Positions 9,454-18,198 of a stretch of DNA of 64,000 nt are shown here, piece after piece. The notes below the pieces were generated by a model. The model saw only the letters and a list, made by a program, of their open reading frames with translations. It did no database searches and was not told where the DNA came from. A program made the translations under genes and the position numbers. This DNA comes from Rohdeia mirabilis (GTDB lineage Bacteria; Planctomycetota; UBA1135; GCA-002686595), in the NCBI GenBank assembly GCA_007750655.1, contig CP036290.1, forward strand, positions 2,666,001 to 2,730,000. Reading direction: 5' to 3'. The number at the start of each line of letters is the position of its first letter. Positions within the stretch are counted from its first letter, which is position 1.

Positions 9454-11127
9454 TCAGGGCTGGACGTCGAGTTCGAGTCCGTTGGTGGTGACGAACACCT
9501 GTCCGCAGCCCGCAGGCGCCGCACCGATGCCCTGGAAGTAGGCCAGTGCCCCGGCGAGCCCCGGATCGCTCGGGATGGGGAAGGACAGGTCGAACGAGCC
9601 CTTGCCGTCGGCGACGGTGAAGTAGGTGCCGACGAGCAGACCGAGGTCGATGTGGGCGGCCAGGTCTCCACCGGCGAGCGGCACCGGGGAAGCCAGTGCG
9701 CCGCCACTCAACGCGAGGTAGACCGGCGAGCCAGGAGCGACGCCGCTGCCGATGAGGCCGAATCCGCTGGCCCCCACGCGGGGCACGCTGCGCGTGCTGA
9801 GCAGCGTCCGTCCGCCGCAGGCGACGGTGCCGTTGCCGAACAGGGTCACACCGATCGGGCGGAAGCTCACGACCACGGCGGCATCCACGTTGACCGCGCC
9901 GGCCACCGCGTCGGCGAGACCGTCGCCGTCCACGTCGAAGCCGCCGCCCAGTTGGTTGCCGATCTGCCAGTTGGCGGCCGGTCCACCGACGCCGCGGATC
10001 AGCTGCAGGTTCTTGCCGGAGAACGCGTACACGCGGCCGCTGTTGTTCAGGCCGTTGTCCGCCAGCGTGGCACTGGCGACGAAGTCGATGTAGCCGTCGC
10101 CGTCGACGTCACCGCCGCCACGCACCTTGGTTCCGAGGCGCTTGCCGGCACCGGCGAGGGTGATCTTCGTGATCTGCGCGCCCGTGTCGCCCGAGAAGAC
10201 GTAGACCGCGCCGGAGTTCGACGACTGCTGGTCGTCGCCGGGCGCTCCGACGAGGATGTCGGCGTGACCGTCGTCGTCGACGTCGATCCCCCCGTCCACG
10301 CCCGCGCCGAACAGGTCCTGGGTGCTCGGACTCGCGATGCGGTGCAGCTGCGATCCGTCGATCCCGGAGTAGACGTAGACCGCGCGTTCGCTCGGGCTGG
10401 AGACCAGGACGTCGTCGAATCCGTCGGCGTTCGCGTCGCCCAGGTAGCCGAGGACGCTGCCGAAGTTGCTGACGCCAGCCGGCGCGCGGAAGACGTGGAG
10501 TTCGGCCCCGTCGATACCGGAGTAGACCCGCACGCTGCCGTTCCCGGTCGCACCGGTGGTGTCGCTCAGCGAGCCGACGGCCACGTCGTCGAAGCCGTCG
10601 CCGTTCACGTCGCCGCAGGGCGCCGTGTACCAGCCGAAGAGATCGTTGGCGCTCTGGCCGCTCAGCTCGCGGATGGTGCTGCCGTCGATGCCCGAGACGA
10701 GGCGCGCGCTACCGGCGTTGTTGCCCGGACCCGGAACGTCGTCCTCGTCCGCCGCGGCACAGATGTCGGGCACGCCGTCGCCGTTCACGTCGCCGGCGCG
10801 GCTCGAGCCGAAGCCCATGTGGTCACCCGTTCCCGAACCGTTGATCTCGTAGAGCGAAGAAGCGTCGACGCCCCGCAGCACGTGCACCGTGCCCGAGCCG
10901 TTGAGGCCGTTGTTCACGTCGAGCCACGCGCCGACCATGATCTCGGAGCGACCGTCACCGTCGAGGTCGCCGAGCAGATCGACGGACTGCCCGTAGCGGG
11001 CGTTGTTCGGGCCGTTGATCTGGTGGACGATCGACTGGGCGGAGGCCGGTGCGACGCAGAGGCCGAGGGCGAGCGGTCCGGCGACGAACGCGGGGCGGAT
11101 GGCGAGGCGGAAGGAACGATCGAACAT
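9454..11127 (-). CDS. Secreted FG-GAP (integrin alpha-like) repeat protein
   Basis: A 557-aa exported protein. The signal peptide (about residues 1-30) ends in APASAQ. Seven FG-GAP/VCBS-like repeats follow; each carries a calcium-binding aspartate loop such as GDLDGDGRSEI, GDVNGDGVPDI, GDVNGDGFDDV, GDANADGFDDV, DVDDDGHADI, GDVDGDGYIDF and DVDGDGLADA. These should fold as a beta-propeller. The last 130 or so residues form a separate beta-rich module (FGNGTVACGG through PIPSDPGLAGALAYFQGIG) resembling the tail of the CotH protein at 51200-54718. There is no PEP-CTERM motif. The role is unknown; adhesion or surface binding is plausible for the family. The start at 11127 was chosen for the signal peptide. 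Confidence 0.8.
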   Translation of the reverse strand: MFDRSFRLAIRPAFVAGPLALGLCVAPASAQSIVHQINGPNNARYGQSVDLLGDLDGDGRSEIMVGAWLDVNNGLNGSGTVHVLRGVDASSLYEINGSGTGDHMGFGSSRAGDVNGDGVPDICAAADEDDVPGPGNNAGSARLVSGIDGSTIRELSGQSANDLFGWYTAPCGDVNGDGFDDVAVGSLSDTTGATGNGSVRVYSGIDGAELHVFRAPAGVSNFGSVLGYLGDANADGFDDVLVSSPSERAVYVYSGIDGSQLHRIASPSTQDLFGAGVDGGIDVDDDGHADILVGAPGDDQQSSNSGAVYVFSGDTGAQITKITLAGAGKRLGTKVRGGGDVDGDGYIDFVASATLADNGLNNSGRVYAFSGKNLQLIRGVGGPAANWQIGNQLGGGFDVDGDGLADAVAGAVNVDAAVVVSFRPIGVTLFGNGTVACGGRTLLSTRSVPRVGASGFGLIGSGVAPGSPVYLALSGGALASPVPLAGGDLAAHIDLGLLVGTYFTVADGKGSFDLSFPIPSDPGLAGALAYFQGIGAAPAGCGQVFVTTNGLELDVQP

Positions 11128-11426
11128 CGAGGGAGTGGACGGCTTGGAGAGTGACGAGAGTGGGGGGTGCGCGACCGTTCGGCGGGCCCTTGGGACCGCG
11201 ATCGTGCCCGGACCCGAGGCCGGATCCGGCACAGCGAGCGACGCAGCGTGGTCGAGCGCGATGCGCACGGGTACGCACCGGCCCCGCCTGCACCGGGCCC
11301 GGCCGATCCACCGGGGATCGGCGCGGAAAGGCGGCGGGGCCGACGAACGAACGCCCGACGTACGCGCCGGGCTGCCCCAGGATACCCGCCGCGCGGCCGA
11401 CGGTTTCGGCCGCCGTCCGGTCCCGA
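11128..11426. other. Intergenic region between two minus-strand genes
   Basis: No supported gene. On the minus strand TATCCT at 11379-11384 is a candidate -10 for the FG-GAP gene, which would give a leader of about 245 nt. I see no clear terminator for the upstream helical-repeat gene. Confidence 0.4.
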
Positions 11427-14400
11427 TCAGCGCGACAGACCCGCCAAGGGCGCGAGCAGTCCGAGCAGCGTCGACTCCACCAGACTCGCATGCGACGCGA
11501 GTCCTGCCTGGATCACGTCTTGCGCCACTCGACGGTCCTCGGGCTCGTCCAGCGTCAGGAGCACCCGCGCCACCAGTTCGGCGCTGCGAGCCGCGTCGGG
11601 AGTCGTCGCCTGCGCGCTCCACAGCTCCGTCGCCCAGCGCCGCGCCTCCGCCTCGTCCCCGTCCAGCATGGCCAGGCGCAGTCGCGTCTCGGCGCTCCCG
11701 CTGAAGCCGGGCGGTGCGAACTCGAGCAGCGCACGAGCCTCCTCGGCGCCGCCATCTGCCGCGCGGTGGCGCATCACGAAGCGCGCGCGCCACAGGGTCA
11801 TGCGCGGCGCTGCGAGCGTCGACGACAGACGCGCAGAGAGTTCGTCGGCCTCGTCGAGGCGCGCCGCCGCCTCGAGCAGGTCGAGATGGTGGATCCAGAG
11901 ATCGACGCGCGTCGGTCCGCGTTCCAGCTCGTTCGCGATCAGGTCGGCACCCGCATCGGGGTCGAGCAGCGCGAGCGCCTTCGCCCAGACCTCGGCCGCG
12001 CCGCGTTCGAGCGGCTGGCCCGAACGCCGCAACCTGTCGGTCAAGAGCGCTTCCAGCTCGGACCTGATCGACACCAGGCCCTCGCGCTGTTCCGTGAGCC
12101 CGGCATCGGTCGACGTCGCGCGCCACAGCGACACCACCGAGAGCGCGCGGTGCGCGGCGAGCGCCTGGTCGCTCGGGTAGAGCGAACCGAGGCCGACGAT
12201 GGTTTCCGCCTGCTCGCGAGCGTGGATGACGCCGGACCCGACCAACTCGTCGAGGTAGCCGAGGTACTCCGCCAACACCGCGGGCGCGCCGGACTCGGGC
12301 GTGGTCTCGAGCGCGCGCACGTAACGCTCGCGCGCGGGGGCGTGGCGTTCGACGTCCCGTGCCAGGCGCGCCGCGATCAGCTGGACCAAGGGGTGATCGA
12401 CTTCGGGGCCACTGGCAGCCAGCGCTTCCTCGGCGGCTTCGGGCGCGCGGCCGGTCGAGGCGAGTGCCAACGCGCGGGCGATCCGCACCAGGCTCGGCGG
12501 TTCGGCAGGATCGGCGAACGTGGCAACCGGGCGCAGGAACCAGCTCTCGAGCGACGCGAGGACCGCGGGTGCAGTGGGTCGACGGCGGGCCGCGTTGGCC
12601 AGCTCGAACCAGACGTCGTCGAGCCCGGGGAACGAGCCGACCAGGTCGAGTCCGGCTCGCAGCGCGCGATCCTCCGAGGCGCGCACGCGCGCGAGGCGCC
12701 AGGCGAAGTAGCCCTGCCAGAGACCTTCGCGCGCGTCGAGACGACCGAGCGTGAATCCCAGCCAGGGCGTGAGCTGCTCGCTGCCCGCCGCGAGGATCGC
12801 CGCGGCGAAGCGGTACTGCGGTTCCCGCTCGGTGATCGGTCCGCCGAAGGCCCGCTCGAACTCGGCCGCCACGACCGGTTCGAGAGCGAGCTCGGGCAGC
12901 GGGTCCGTCGTCGGATCCGCGATGCGAGCGAGGGCGGACCACATGAGGCGATCCACGCGGGCGGGGGGCTTGGTCGGCAGGAGCGCGCGCATCAGGATCG
13001 GGTCGTCGCGCAGGATCGCCAACGCACAGCGTTCGATCGCCGGTCGCGATCGCAACTCGACCTCGTTCGCGATCTCGGCCCGTGCATCGTCGTCGCCGGT
13101 CCCGGCCGTGAACAGAAGTTCGAGCAACGTGACGTGCTCCTCGTCGCCGAACGCGCGACTGCGTTCGAGGAACTCGAAACCTTCGGCGGTGCGTCCGAGC
13201 GCCATCGAGGCGAGTGCTCGCACGTCGAACAGTTCGGCGTTGACGGCAACTTCGCTCGAGCGCAGCCCGTCGAGCAATTCGAGCGACCAGGCCGGCCGTC
13301 CGCCCGCCAACAGCACGCGCGCCAGCGTCACGCGCCGCGCCACGTCGAGCGACTCGATCGCGGAGAGTCGCTCGCGCAGGATCTCGAAGCGCTCCTGCGT
13401 CGGTGCGCCCATCAGCGCTCGCGCATGCAGCTCGACGGAGTTGGCGTAGGCGCCGCTGTCGGGCTCCAGCGTCAACAGTTCGTCCCAGGCCTCCGCCGGG
13501 CGATCGAGGTCGAGCAGGGCACGCGCGCCGAGCTCGACCAGCGCCGAGCCCCGTGCGTCGGGGTGCGCGCGCCGCCAACGCGAGAGCTCGACGAGCGCGC
13601 GTTCCGGTTCGCCCTGCTCGAGCAAGCCGCTCAGGAAGAACAGCGTCGCGAGCTCGGTCGACGCGCCGCGGATCACGTCGTGGACGCGCTCGGCGGAGAC
13701 TTCGCCCCGCGACCACTCGCGCCGCAGGAACGAGTCCACGTCGTCGCTCGCATAGCCCCAGGCGAGGAGCCGCACCGCGTGGTCGCGCGCCTCGTCGAGT
13801 CGGCCGATGGCCTGGCACGCGCGCATCTGGATCGCGACCAGCGGCGCAAAGTTCTCGAGTTCGGTGCTGAGCAGGATCGACATGTAGCGCGCCGTCGAAG
13901 CGCGCTTCGTCTCCAGCAGGTGCTCGATCAGGAGCACCGTGTCGGACTGTGTGATCAAGAGCTCGTTCGGAGCGATGCGGCCGTCGGCCACGTCCGCTGC
14001 GATCACGCCGATGTTGCGACCGCGACGGTCGAAGGCCACCTGGGCCATCTCGCGCCAGCGCACGAACCACTCGGCGGCGCGCTCCGGATGGGCCCGAATG
14101 CCGTTCGTCAGGGTCACGAGCGCCGCCTCGACGTCGCCCTCCACGCGATCCTGCAGATCGGCCGCTCGCAGCCAGGAGTCCCCGGCCGCGACGGGGTCGC
14201 GCTGGCACATCCAAAGGAGCAGCGCCAGTTCGTCGTTCGTGCGACCGGACTCGCGCGCGAGCTGGGCGAGGATCTTGAACGCGGCGGTGAAGCCACCGGG
14301 GATCGAGAGAACCGCTTCCGGTGCGCGCAGGTTCGACAGGTAGCGCTCGCAGGTCTCGGTGTCGCCGAGCTCCCAACTGGCCATGCCGACGTAGAAGCTG

Positions 14401-15494
14401 GCGGCGTCCCGGTGCTCCCTCACGAACGGCCCGCGCGGCGCCAGTTCGTGGTACTGCCGACCCAGGAGCAGGAGGGTCTCCCAACGCTGACCGGCGTAGA
14501 GCGCGCGCCCCAGCTCCTTGTAGGTGAACATGTCGATGTAGCCCGTGCCGCGATCGATGTACCAGCGCTCCGCGAACGCTCCGGCTTCGGTCACGCGGCC
14601 CGTACTCAGCATCAGGTCGAGGGCCAGTCGGACGAACTCGACGTTGGACGCGACATAGGCCCGTTGCTCGAGGGCGTACTCCGCCATGAACGCCGCCTGT
14701 TCGAACAGGCGCGCACGGAGCAACGACTTGACCAGGCTGGCCGCCGCGTACGAGTTGAAGCCCATGCCCGCGCTCGCGGCGTGGGCGGCGCGCGCCCGCG
14801 CGTGCAACTCGGCGATCGTCGTCAGTTGCTCGTCGAAACCACCCGGCAGGAGCACGCCGTCGTCGGTGAACACGCTGATCAGGTCGTCGTACGCGCGCAC
14901 CTGCTCCGGTGATCCGACGGGCAGGTTCAGGACCTGCGCGACGAGGATGCTCGCGCGTTCGTAGGCGGCCTCGGTCAGGACCGCACGCAGACGTCCGTCG
15001 ACCTCCTCGAACTTCTCGTCCGCACCTTCGTCGCAGGCGCGCCCGAGCACGGTCAGTGCGCGCCAGTCGTTGCTGCGTTCCGCGAGGAACTCGGTGCTCG
15101 TCTCGATCGCGCGCTCCCAGTTACCGGCCGCCACGTCGAGCTCGAGCAGCGCCGCGCGGTAGGGGATCGGGTCCTTCGGCTCGAGCGCCAGGAGCGCCTC
15201 GTAGTCCTGGCGCGACGCGGGGTACGCGCCGCGCGCCCGGAGCAGCTTCGCGCGCTCGACCAGGATCGCTTCGGTCAGCTCGCGATCGTCGTTCGCGCGG
15301 GCCAGGTCGAGCGCCGTTCCGAGCTTGCGCAGGACGAGGCCGGTCTGGGCGGCTCCGCCCTCGGCCGCCACTTCTTCGCGGGCGGACGCCAGGAGCTCGG
15401 CCGCCCCCATCCCCACGTTCCCACTCACGTGGCGCAGGAGGACGACGGCCAGTCCGATGACGGCGACCAGCAGGATCCAGGGGAGGCGTCTCAT
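11427..15494 (-). CDS. Large membrane-anchored TPR-like helical-repeat protein
   Basis: A 1355-aa protein. It begins with a single transmembrane anchor (residues 4-21, ILLVAVIGLAVVLL) and then consists almost wholly of amphipathic helix pairs rich in Ala, Leu, Glu and Arg. The early repeats are clearly TPR-like (ASRQDYEALLALEPKDPIPY, then AGNWERAIETSTEFLAE). No lipobox is visible. The body is probably periplasmic, acting as a scaffold. It starts with ATG overlapping the stop of the sigma-54 regulator gene (ATGA), so the two are coupled. Exosortase-A polysaccharide loci often carry a large TPR protein (PrsT) and a sigma-54 regulator (PrsR). This pair could be the local counterpart, but I cannot show homology. 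Its precise partner is unknown. Confidence 0.72.
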   Translation of the reverse strand: MRRLPWILLVAVIGLAVVLLRHVSGNVGMGAAELLASAREEVAAEGGAAQTGLVLRKLGTALDLARANDDRELTEAILVERAKLLRARGAYPASRQDYEALLALEPKDPIPYRAALLELDVAAGNWERAIETSTEFLAERSNDWRALTVLGRACDEGADEKFEEVDGRLRAVLTEAAYERASILVAQVLNLPVGSPEQVRAYDDLISVFTDDGVLLPGGFDEQLTTIAELHARARAAHAASAGMGFNSYAAASLVKSLLRARLFEQAAFMAEYALEQRAYVASNVEFVRLALDLMLSTGRVTEAGAFAERWYIDRGTGYIDMFTYKELGRALYAGQRWETLLLLGRQYHELAPRGPFVREHRDAASFYVGMASWELGDTETCERYLSNLRAPEAVLSIPGGFTAAFKILAQLARESGRTNDELALLLWMCQRDPVAAGDSWLRAADLQDRVEGDVEAALVTLTNGIRAHPERAAEWFVRWREMAQVAFDRRGRNIGVIAADVADGRIAPNELLITQSDTVLLIEHLLETKRASTARYMSILLSTELENFAPLVAIQMRACQAIGRLDEARDHAVRLLAWGYASDDVDSFLRREWSRGEVSAERVHDVIRGASTELATLFFLSGLLEQGEPERALVELSRWRRAHPDARGSALVELGARALLDLDRPAEAWDELLTLEPDSGAYANSVELHARALMGAPTQERFEILRERLSAIESLDVARRVTLARVLLAGGRPAWSLELLDGLRSSEVAVNAELFDVRALASMALGRTAEGFEFLERSRAFGDEEHVTLLELLFTAGTGDDDARAEIANEVELRSRPAIERCALAILRDDPILMRALLPTKPPARVDRLMWSALARIADPTTDPLPELALEPVVAAEFERAFGGPITEREPQYRFAAAILAAGSEQLTPWLGFTLGRLDAREGLWQGYFAWRLARVRASEDRALRAGLDLVGSFPGLDDVWFELANAARRRPTAPAVLASLESWFLRPVATFADPAEPPSLVRIARALALASTGRAPEAAEEALAASGPEVDHPLVQLIAARLARDVERHAPARERYVRALETTPESGAPAVLAEYLGYLDELVGSGVIHAREQAETIVGLGSLYPSDQALAAHRALSVVSLWRATSTDAGLTEQREGLVSIRSELEALLTDRLRRSGQPLERGAAEVWAKALALLDPDAGADLIANELERGPTRVDLWIHHLDLLEAAARLDEADELSARLSSTLAAPRMTLWRARFVMRHRAADGGAEEARALLEFAPPGFSGSAETRLRLAMLDGDEAEARRWATELWSAQATTPDAARSAELVARVLLTLDEPEDRRVAQDVIQAGLASHASLVESTLLGLLAPLAGLSR

Positions 15495-17008
15495 CGATCG
15501 TTCGTGTCGTGCCCGGGGCGCGCGTCGCGTCCGGAGGGCGGGGACAGGAGACGGTAACGCCGCATCTTGTTGAACAGCGTGCCCCGGTTGATGTCGAGCA
15601 GGGCCGCAGCGCGCTTGCGGGACCCGCCGACCGCCTCGAGCGCGCGTTCGATGAAGCGCCGCTCGGGCCCGGCCAACATCTCCTTGAGCGGACCGAGCTC
15701 GACGGCGTCGAAGTCCCGCGCCTGCGGCATCGGGGAAGGGGCCTCGGGGCGCCGGTCGCATGCAGCGAGCGGACCCGCCGACCGCGGCTCGTGCCGGGCA
15801 GTGGGCCCGTCGACGCGCGCCGATCCCGCCCGCGCTCCACCGGGCCCGGACAGCTCGGGCGGCAGGTGCTCGACCTCGATCGTGCGACCCGGCGCCACCA
15901 GCACCGCGCGCTCGAGGGCGTGCCGCAGCTCGCGCACGTTGCCGGGCCAGGGGTGCGCCAGGAGCGCGGCCAGGGCAGCGGCGGAGAGTTCCTTGTCGCC
16001 GCGCCCGTGGTCCGCCGCCGCCGCGGCCACGAAGCGCTCGGCCAGGTCGACCACGTCCGCGGGCCGCTCGCGCAGCGCCGGCAGCTCGACGGCGACGACC
16101 TTGAGCCGCCAGTAGAGGTCGTCGCGAAAGCGTTCGGCCGCGACCTCCTCGGTCAGCGAGCGGTTCGAGGCCGCCACGATCCGCACGTCCACCGAGACGG
16201 TCCGTCGGCCGCCGAGGGGCTCGAACTCGCCCGACTCGATGGCCCTCAGCAGCTTGACCTGCAGGTCCAGGGACGCGGAGTTGATCTCGTCGAGGAACAG
16301 CGTCCCGCCGTCGGCCGCCTCGAAGCGACCGACGCGATCGGCGACCGCACCGGTGAAGGCGCCCTTCACGTGGCCGAACAGCTCGCTCTCGAGCAGAGCG
16401 TCGGGCAGGGCGCCGCAGTTCACCACCACGAAGGGCTTGTCCGCCCGGGGCGACGCGTCGTGCAACGCGCGCGCCACCATCGTCTTGCCCGTGCCGCTCT
16501 CGCCCTCGATCAGGAGCGTGACGCGCGTGTCGGCCACCGTGCGCACCAGATCGAGTGCGCGCTGCATACGCGGCTCGCGTGTGACCACGTGCCCCAGTCC
16601 CCGGCCCTCGCTCGTCTCGCGTCGCAGACGGCGGTTCTCGTTCTCGACCGATCGCGCCTCGAGTGCGCGCTGCACCCCGACCAGGCACTGCTCGGTGGAT
16701 GCGGGTCGCGGGAGGACGTCGAAGGCCCCGGCACGCATCGCGGCCGATCCGTCGCCCTCGTCGCCGAAGGTGTCGAGGAGCATCACCTCGGGCCGTCCCG
16801 GCGAACTGCGCGCGACGTCCAGGACGCGCCGTCCGAGCATCTGGAGCTCCGCGAGGAGCACGTCGAAGCGCTCTTCGCCCAGTCGGGTCTCGAGTCGATC
16901 GGAAGCCGTCTCGAGCGCCACCTCGAAGCCGGCCGCCTCGAGGCGCTCGGCGAGGTCGCCCCAGGCGCGGGGATCGGGATCGGCGAGCAGGACGCGGGGA
17001 CTGTGCAT
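15491..17008 (-). CDS. Sigma-54-dependent transcriptional regulator with atypical receiver domain
   Basis: A 505-aa NtrC-family protein. Residues 1-120 form a receiver-like domain, but the phospho-acceptor position is Glu54 (FDVLLAELQMLG) rather than Asp, and the usual Lys is Arg101 (LPRPAS). Residues about 140-370 are an AAA+ sigma-54 interaction domain with Walker A GESGTGKT (169-176), the sigma-54-contacting loop GAFTGA (216-221), Walker B GGTLFLDE, and RFRDDLYWRL. The C-terminus has a Fis-type HTH (GGSRKRAAALLDINRGTLF). It should activate RpoN-dependent promoters, perhaps without phosphorylation. The start at 17008 gives a proper receiver N-terminus (MHSPRVLLAD). The helical-repeat gene overlaps its stop. 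Confidence 0.85.
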   Translation of the reverse strand: MHSPRVLLADPDPRAWGDLAERLEAAGFEVALETASDRLETRLGEERFDVLLAELQMLGRRVLDVARSSPGRPEVMLLDTFGDEGDGSAAMRAGAFDVLPRPASTEQCLVGVQRALEARSVENENRRLRRETSEGRGLGHVVTREPRMQRALDLVRTVADTRVTLLIEGESGTGKTMVARALHDASPRADKPFVVVNCGALPDALLESELFGHVKGAFTGAVADRVGRFEAADGGTLFLDEINSASLDLQVKLLRAIESGEFEPLGGRRTVSVDVRIVAASNRSLTEEVAAERFRDDLYWRLKVVAVELPALRERPADVVDLAERFVAAAAADHGRGDKELSAAALAALLAHPWPGNVRELRHALERAVLVAPGRTIEVEHLPPELSGPGGARAGSARVDGPTARHEPRSAGPLAACDRRPEAPSPMPQARDFDAVELGPLKEMLAGPERRFIERALEAVGGSRKRAAALLDINRGTLFNKMRRYRLLSPPSGRDARPGHDTNDR

Positions 17009-17152
17009 GGTGGGGCGATGGATGCGGTGGGGACCGGCTCTGTTCGGCGACGACGCGCACGGACCGAGGTCCCACGAGCGCGGCGCGTGTCGCTTTTCTT
17101 CGACACGAAAGCGGTCGGAACTCGAGTCCGAGGGCCCCGGGATCCGATCCGC

Positions 17153-17158
17153 TACCCT
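17153..17158 (+). promoter_or_regulatory. Candidate -10 element before the GT2 pair
   Basis: TACCCT in the context GCTACCCTGG matches the GCTANNCTG pattern seen upstream of several genes here. It ends 28 nt before the GTG at 17187. No -35 is obvious. Confidence 0.35.
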
Positions 17159-17186
17159 GGCCGCGTCCAATCGCTCCCCGCGCCAC

Positions 17187-18191
17187 GTGACCGAAACCGC
17201 TCCCGTCCCCTCCAGCCCCGAGCCGATCCGCATCAGCGCGGTCGTGCCCGTCTACAACGAGGCCGAGAGCCTGCGCCCGCTCACGGAGGAGTTGACGCGG
17301 GCCCTGTCGTCGATGGGGGTCTCCTACGAGATCCTGTTCGTGGACGACTGCTCGACCGACGGATCGCTGCGGGTCCTGCTCGAGCTGCGGCGCCAGGATC
17401 GCCACATCCGCATCGTGCGCTTCCGGCGCAACTTCGGACAGACGGCGGGCATGGCGGCGGGGTTCGACCACGCGCGCGGTGAACTGGTCGTGACCCTCGA
17501 CGGCGACCTGCAGAACGATCCGGCCGACATCCCGGCGATGGTGAAGAAGCTCGAGGAAGGCTGGGACATCGTCGCTGGCTGGCGGCGCAAGCGCGAGGAC
17601 GGGTTCCTGCTGCGGCGCCTCCCGTCGATCGTCGCCAACCGCCTGATCGGTCTCTACACCGGCGTCTCGATCCACGACACGGGCTGCACGCTCAAGGTCT
17701 TCCGGGCCCAGGTCCTGCGCGGCGTGTCGCTGTACTCGGACCAGCACCGCTTCCTGCCCGTCGTGTACGCCGGCGCCGGTGCGCGCGTCACCGAGATGGA
17801 GGTGAACCACCGCTCGCGGCGCTTCGGCAGCAGCAAGTACGGACTCTCGCGCGCCACGCGCGTGCTGCTCGACCTGCTCTCGATCAAACTCATCGCCCAG
17901 TTCTCGCAGCGTCCGCTGCACTACTTCGGCGTGCTCTCGCTGACCTTCTTCCTGTTCGCCCTGTTCTTCGTCCTCGTCGGCCTGATCGGCGTCGAAAACG
18001 CGTTCCAAGGCGATGCCAGCGCTCTCGCGTCCTTCAACCGCTGGGAGCTCCCCGTCGTCTCGATCGTCATCCTCCTGATGATGCTCGTCGTCTACTTCGC
18101 CCTGCTCGGGTTGCTCGGAGAGCTGGCGGTCAAGGCCAGCGGCATGCACAAGCGAGGCACGTTGGACCGCCTCCTCAACGAGCTGCACTGA
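17187..18191 (+). CDS. Glycosyltransferase family 2, DPM1/ArnC-like, membrane-attached
   Basis: A 334-aa enzyme. The GT-A domain holds SAVVPVYNEAESL (17-29), FVDDCSTDGS (51-60) and the metal/nucleotide DxD motif in TLDGDLQNDP (103-112), so it looks catalytically intact. Two C-terminal transmembrane segments (near residues 247-270 and 290-315) anchor it to the membrane, as in enzymes that load a sugar onto undecaprenyl or dolichyl phosphate. GTG at 17187 is the likely start; no Shine-Dalgarno is apparent. It lies 7 nt before a paralogous gene that lacks these catalytic residues. Probable role: making a lipid-phosphate sugar donor for a surface polymer. Confidence 0.82.
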   Translation: MTETAPVPSSPEPIRISAVVPVYNEAESLRPLTEELTRALSSMGVSYEILFVDDCSTDGSLRVLLELRRQDRHIRIVRFRRNFGQTAGMAAGFDHARGELVVTLDGDLQNDPADIPAMVKKLEEGWDIVAGWRRKREDGFLLRRLPSIVANRLIGLYTGVSIHDTGCTLKVFRAQVLRGVSLYSDQHRFLPVVYAGAGARVTEMEVNHRSRRFGSSKYGLSRATRVLLDLLSIKLIAQFSQRPLHYFGVLSLTFFLFALFFVLVGLIGVENAFQGDASALASFNRWELPVVSIVILLMMLVVYFALLGLLGELAVKASGMHKRGTLDRLLNELH

Positions 18192-18198
18192 ACGCCCC

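Noticed and set aside
9454..9600. PEP-CTERM sorting tail on the FG-GAP protein.
   Set aside because: The C-terminus has no PEP motif followed by a transmembrane helix and basic end; it is a beta-rich module.
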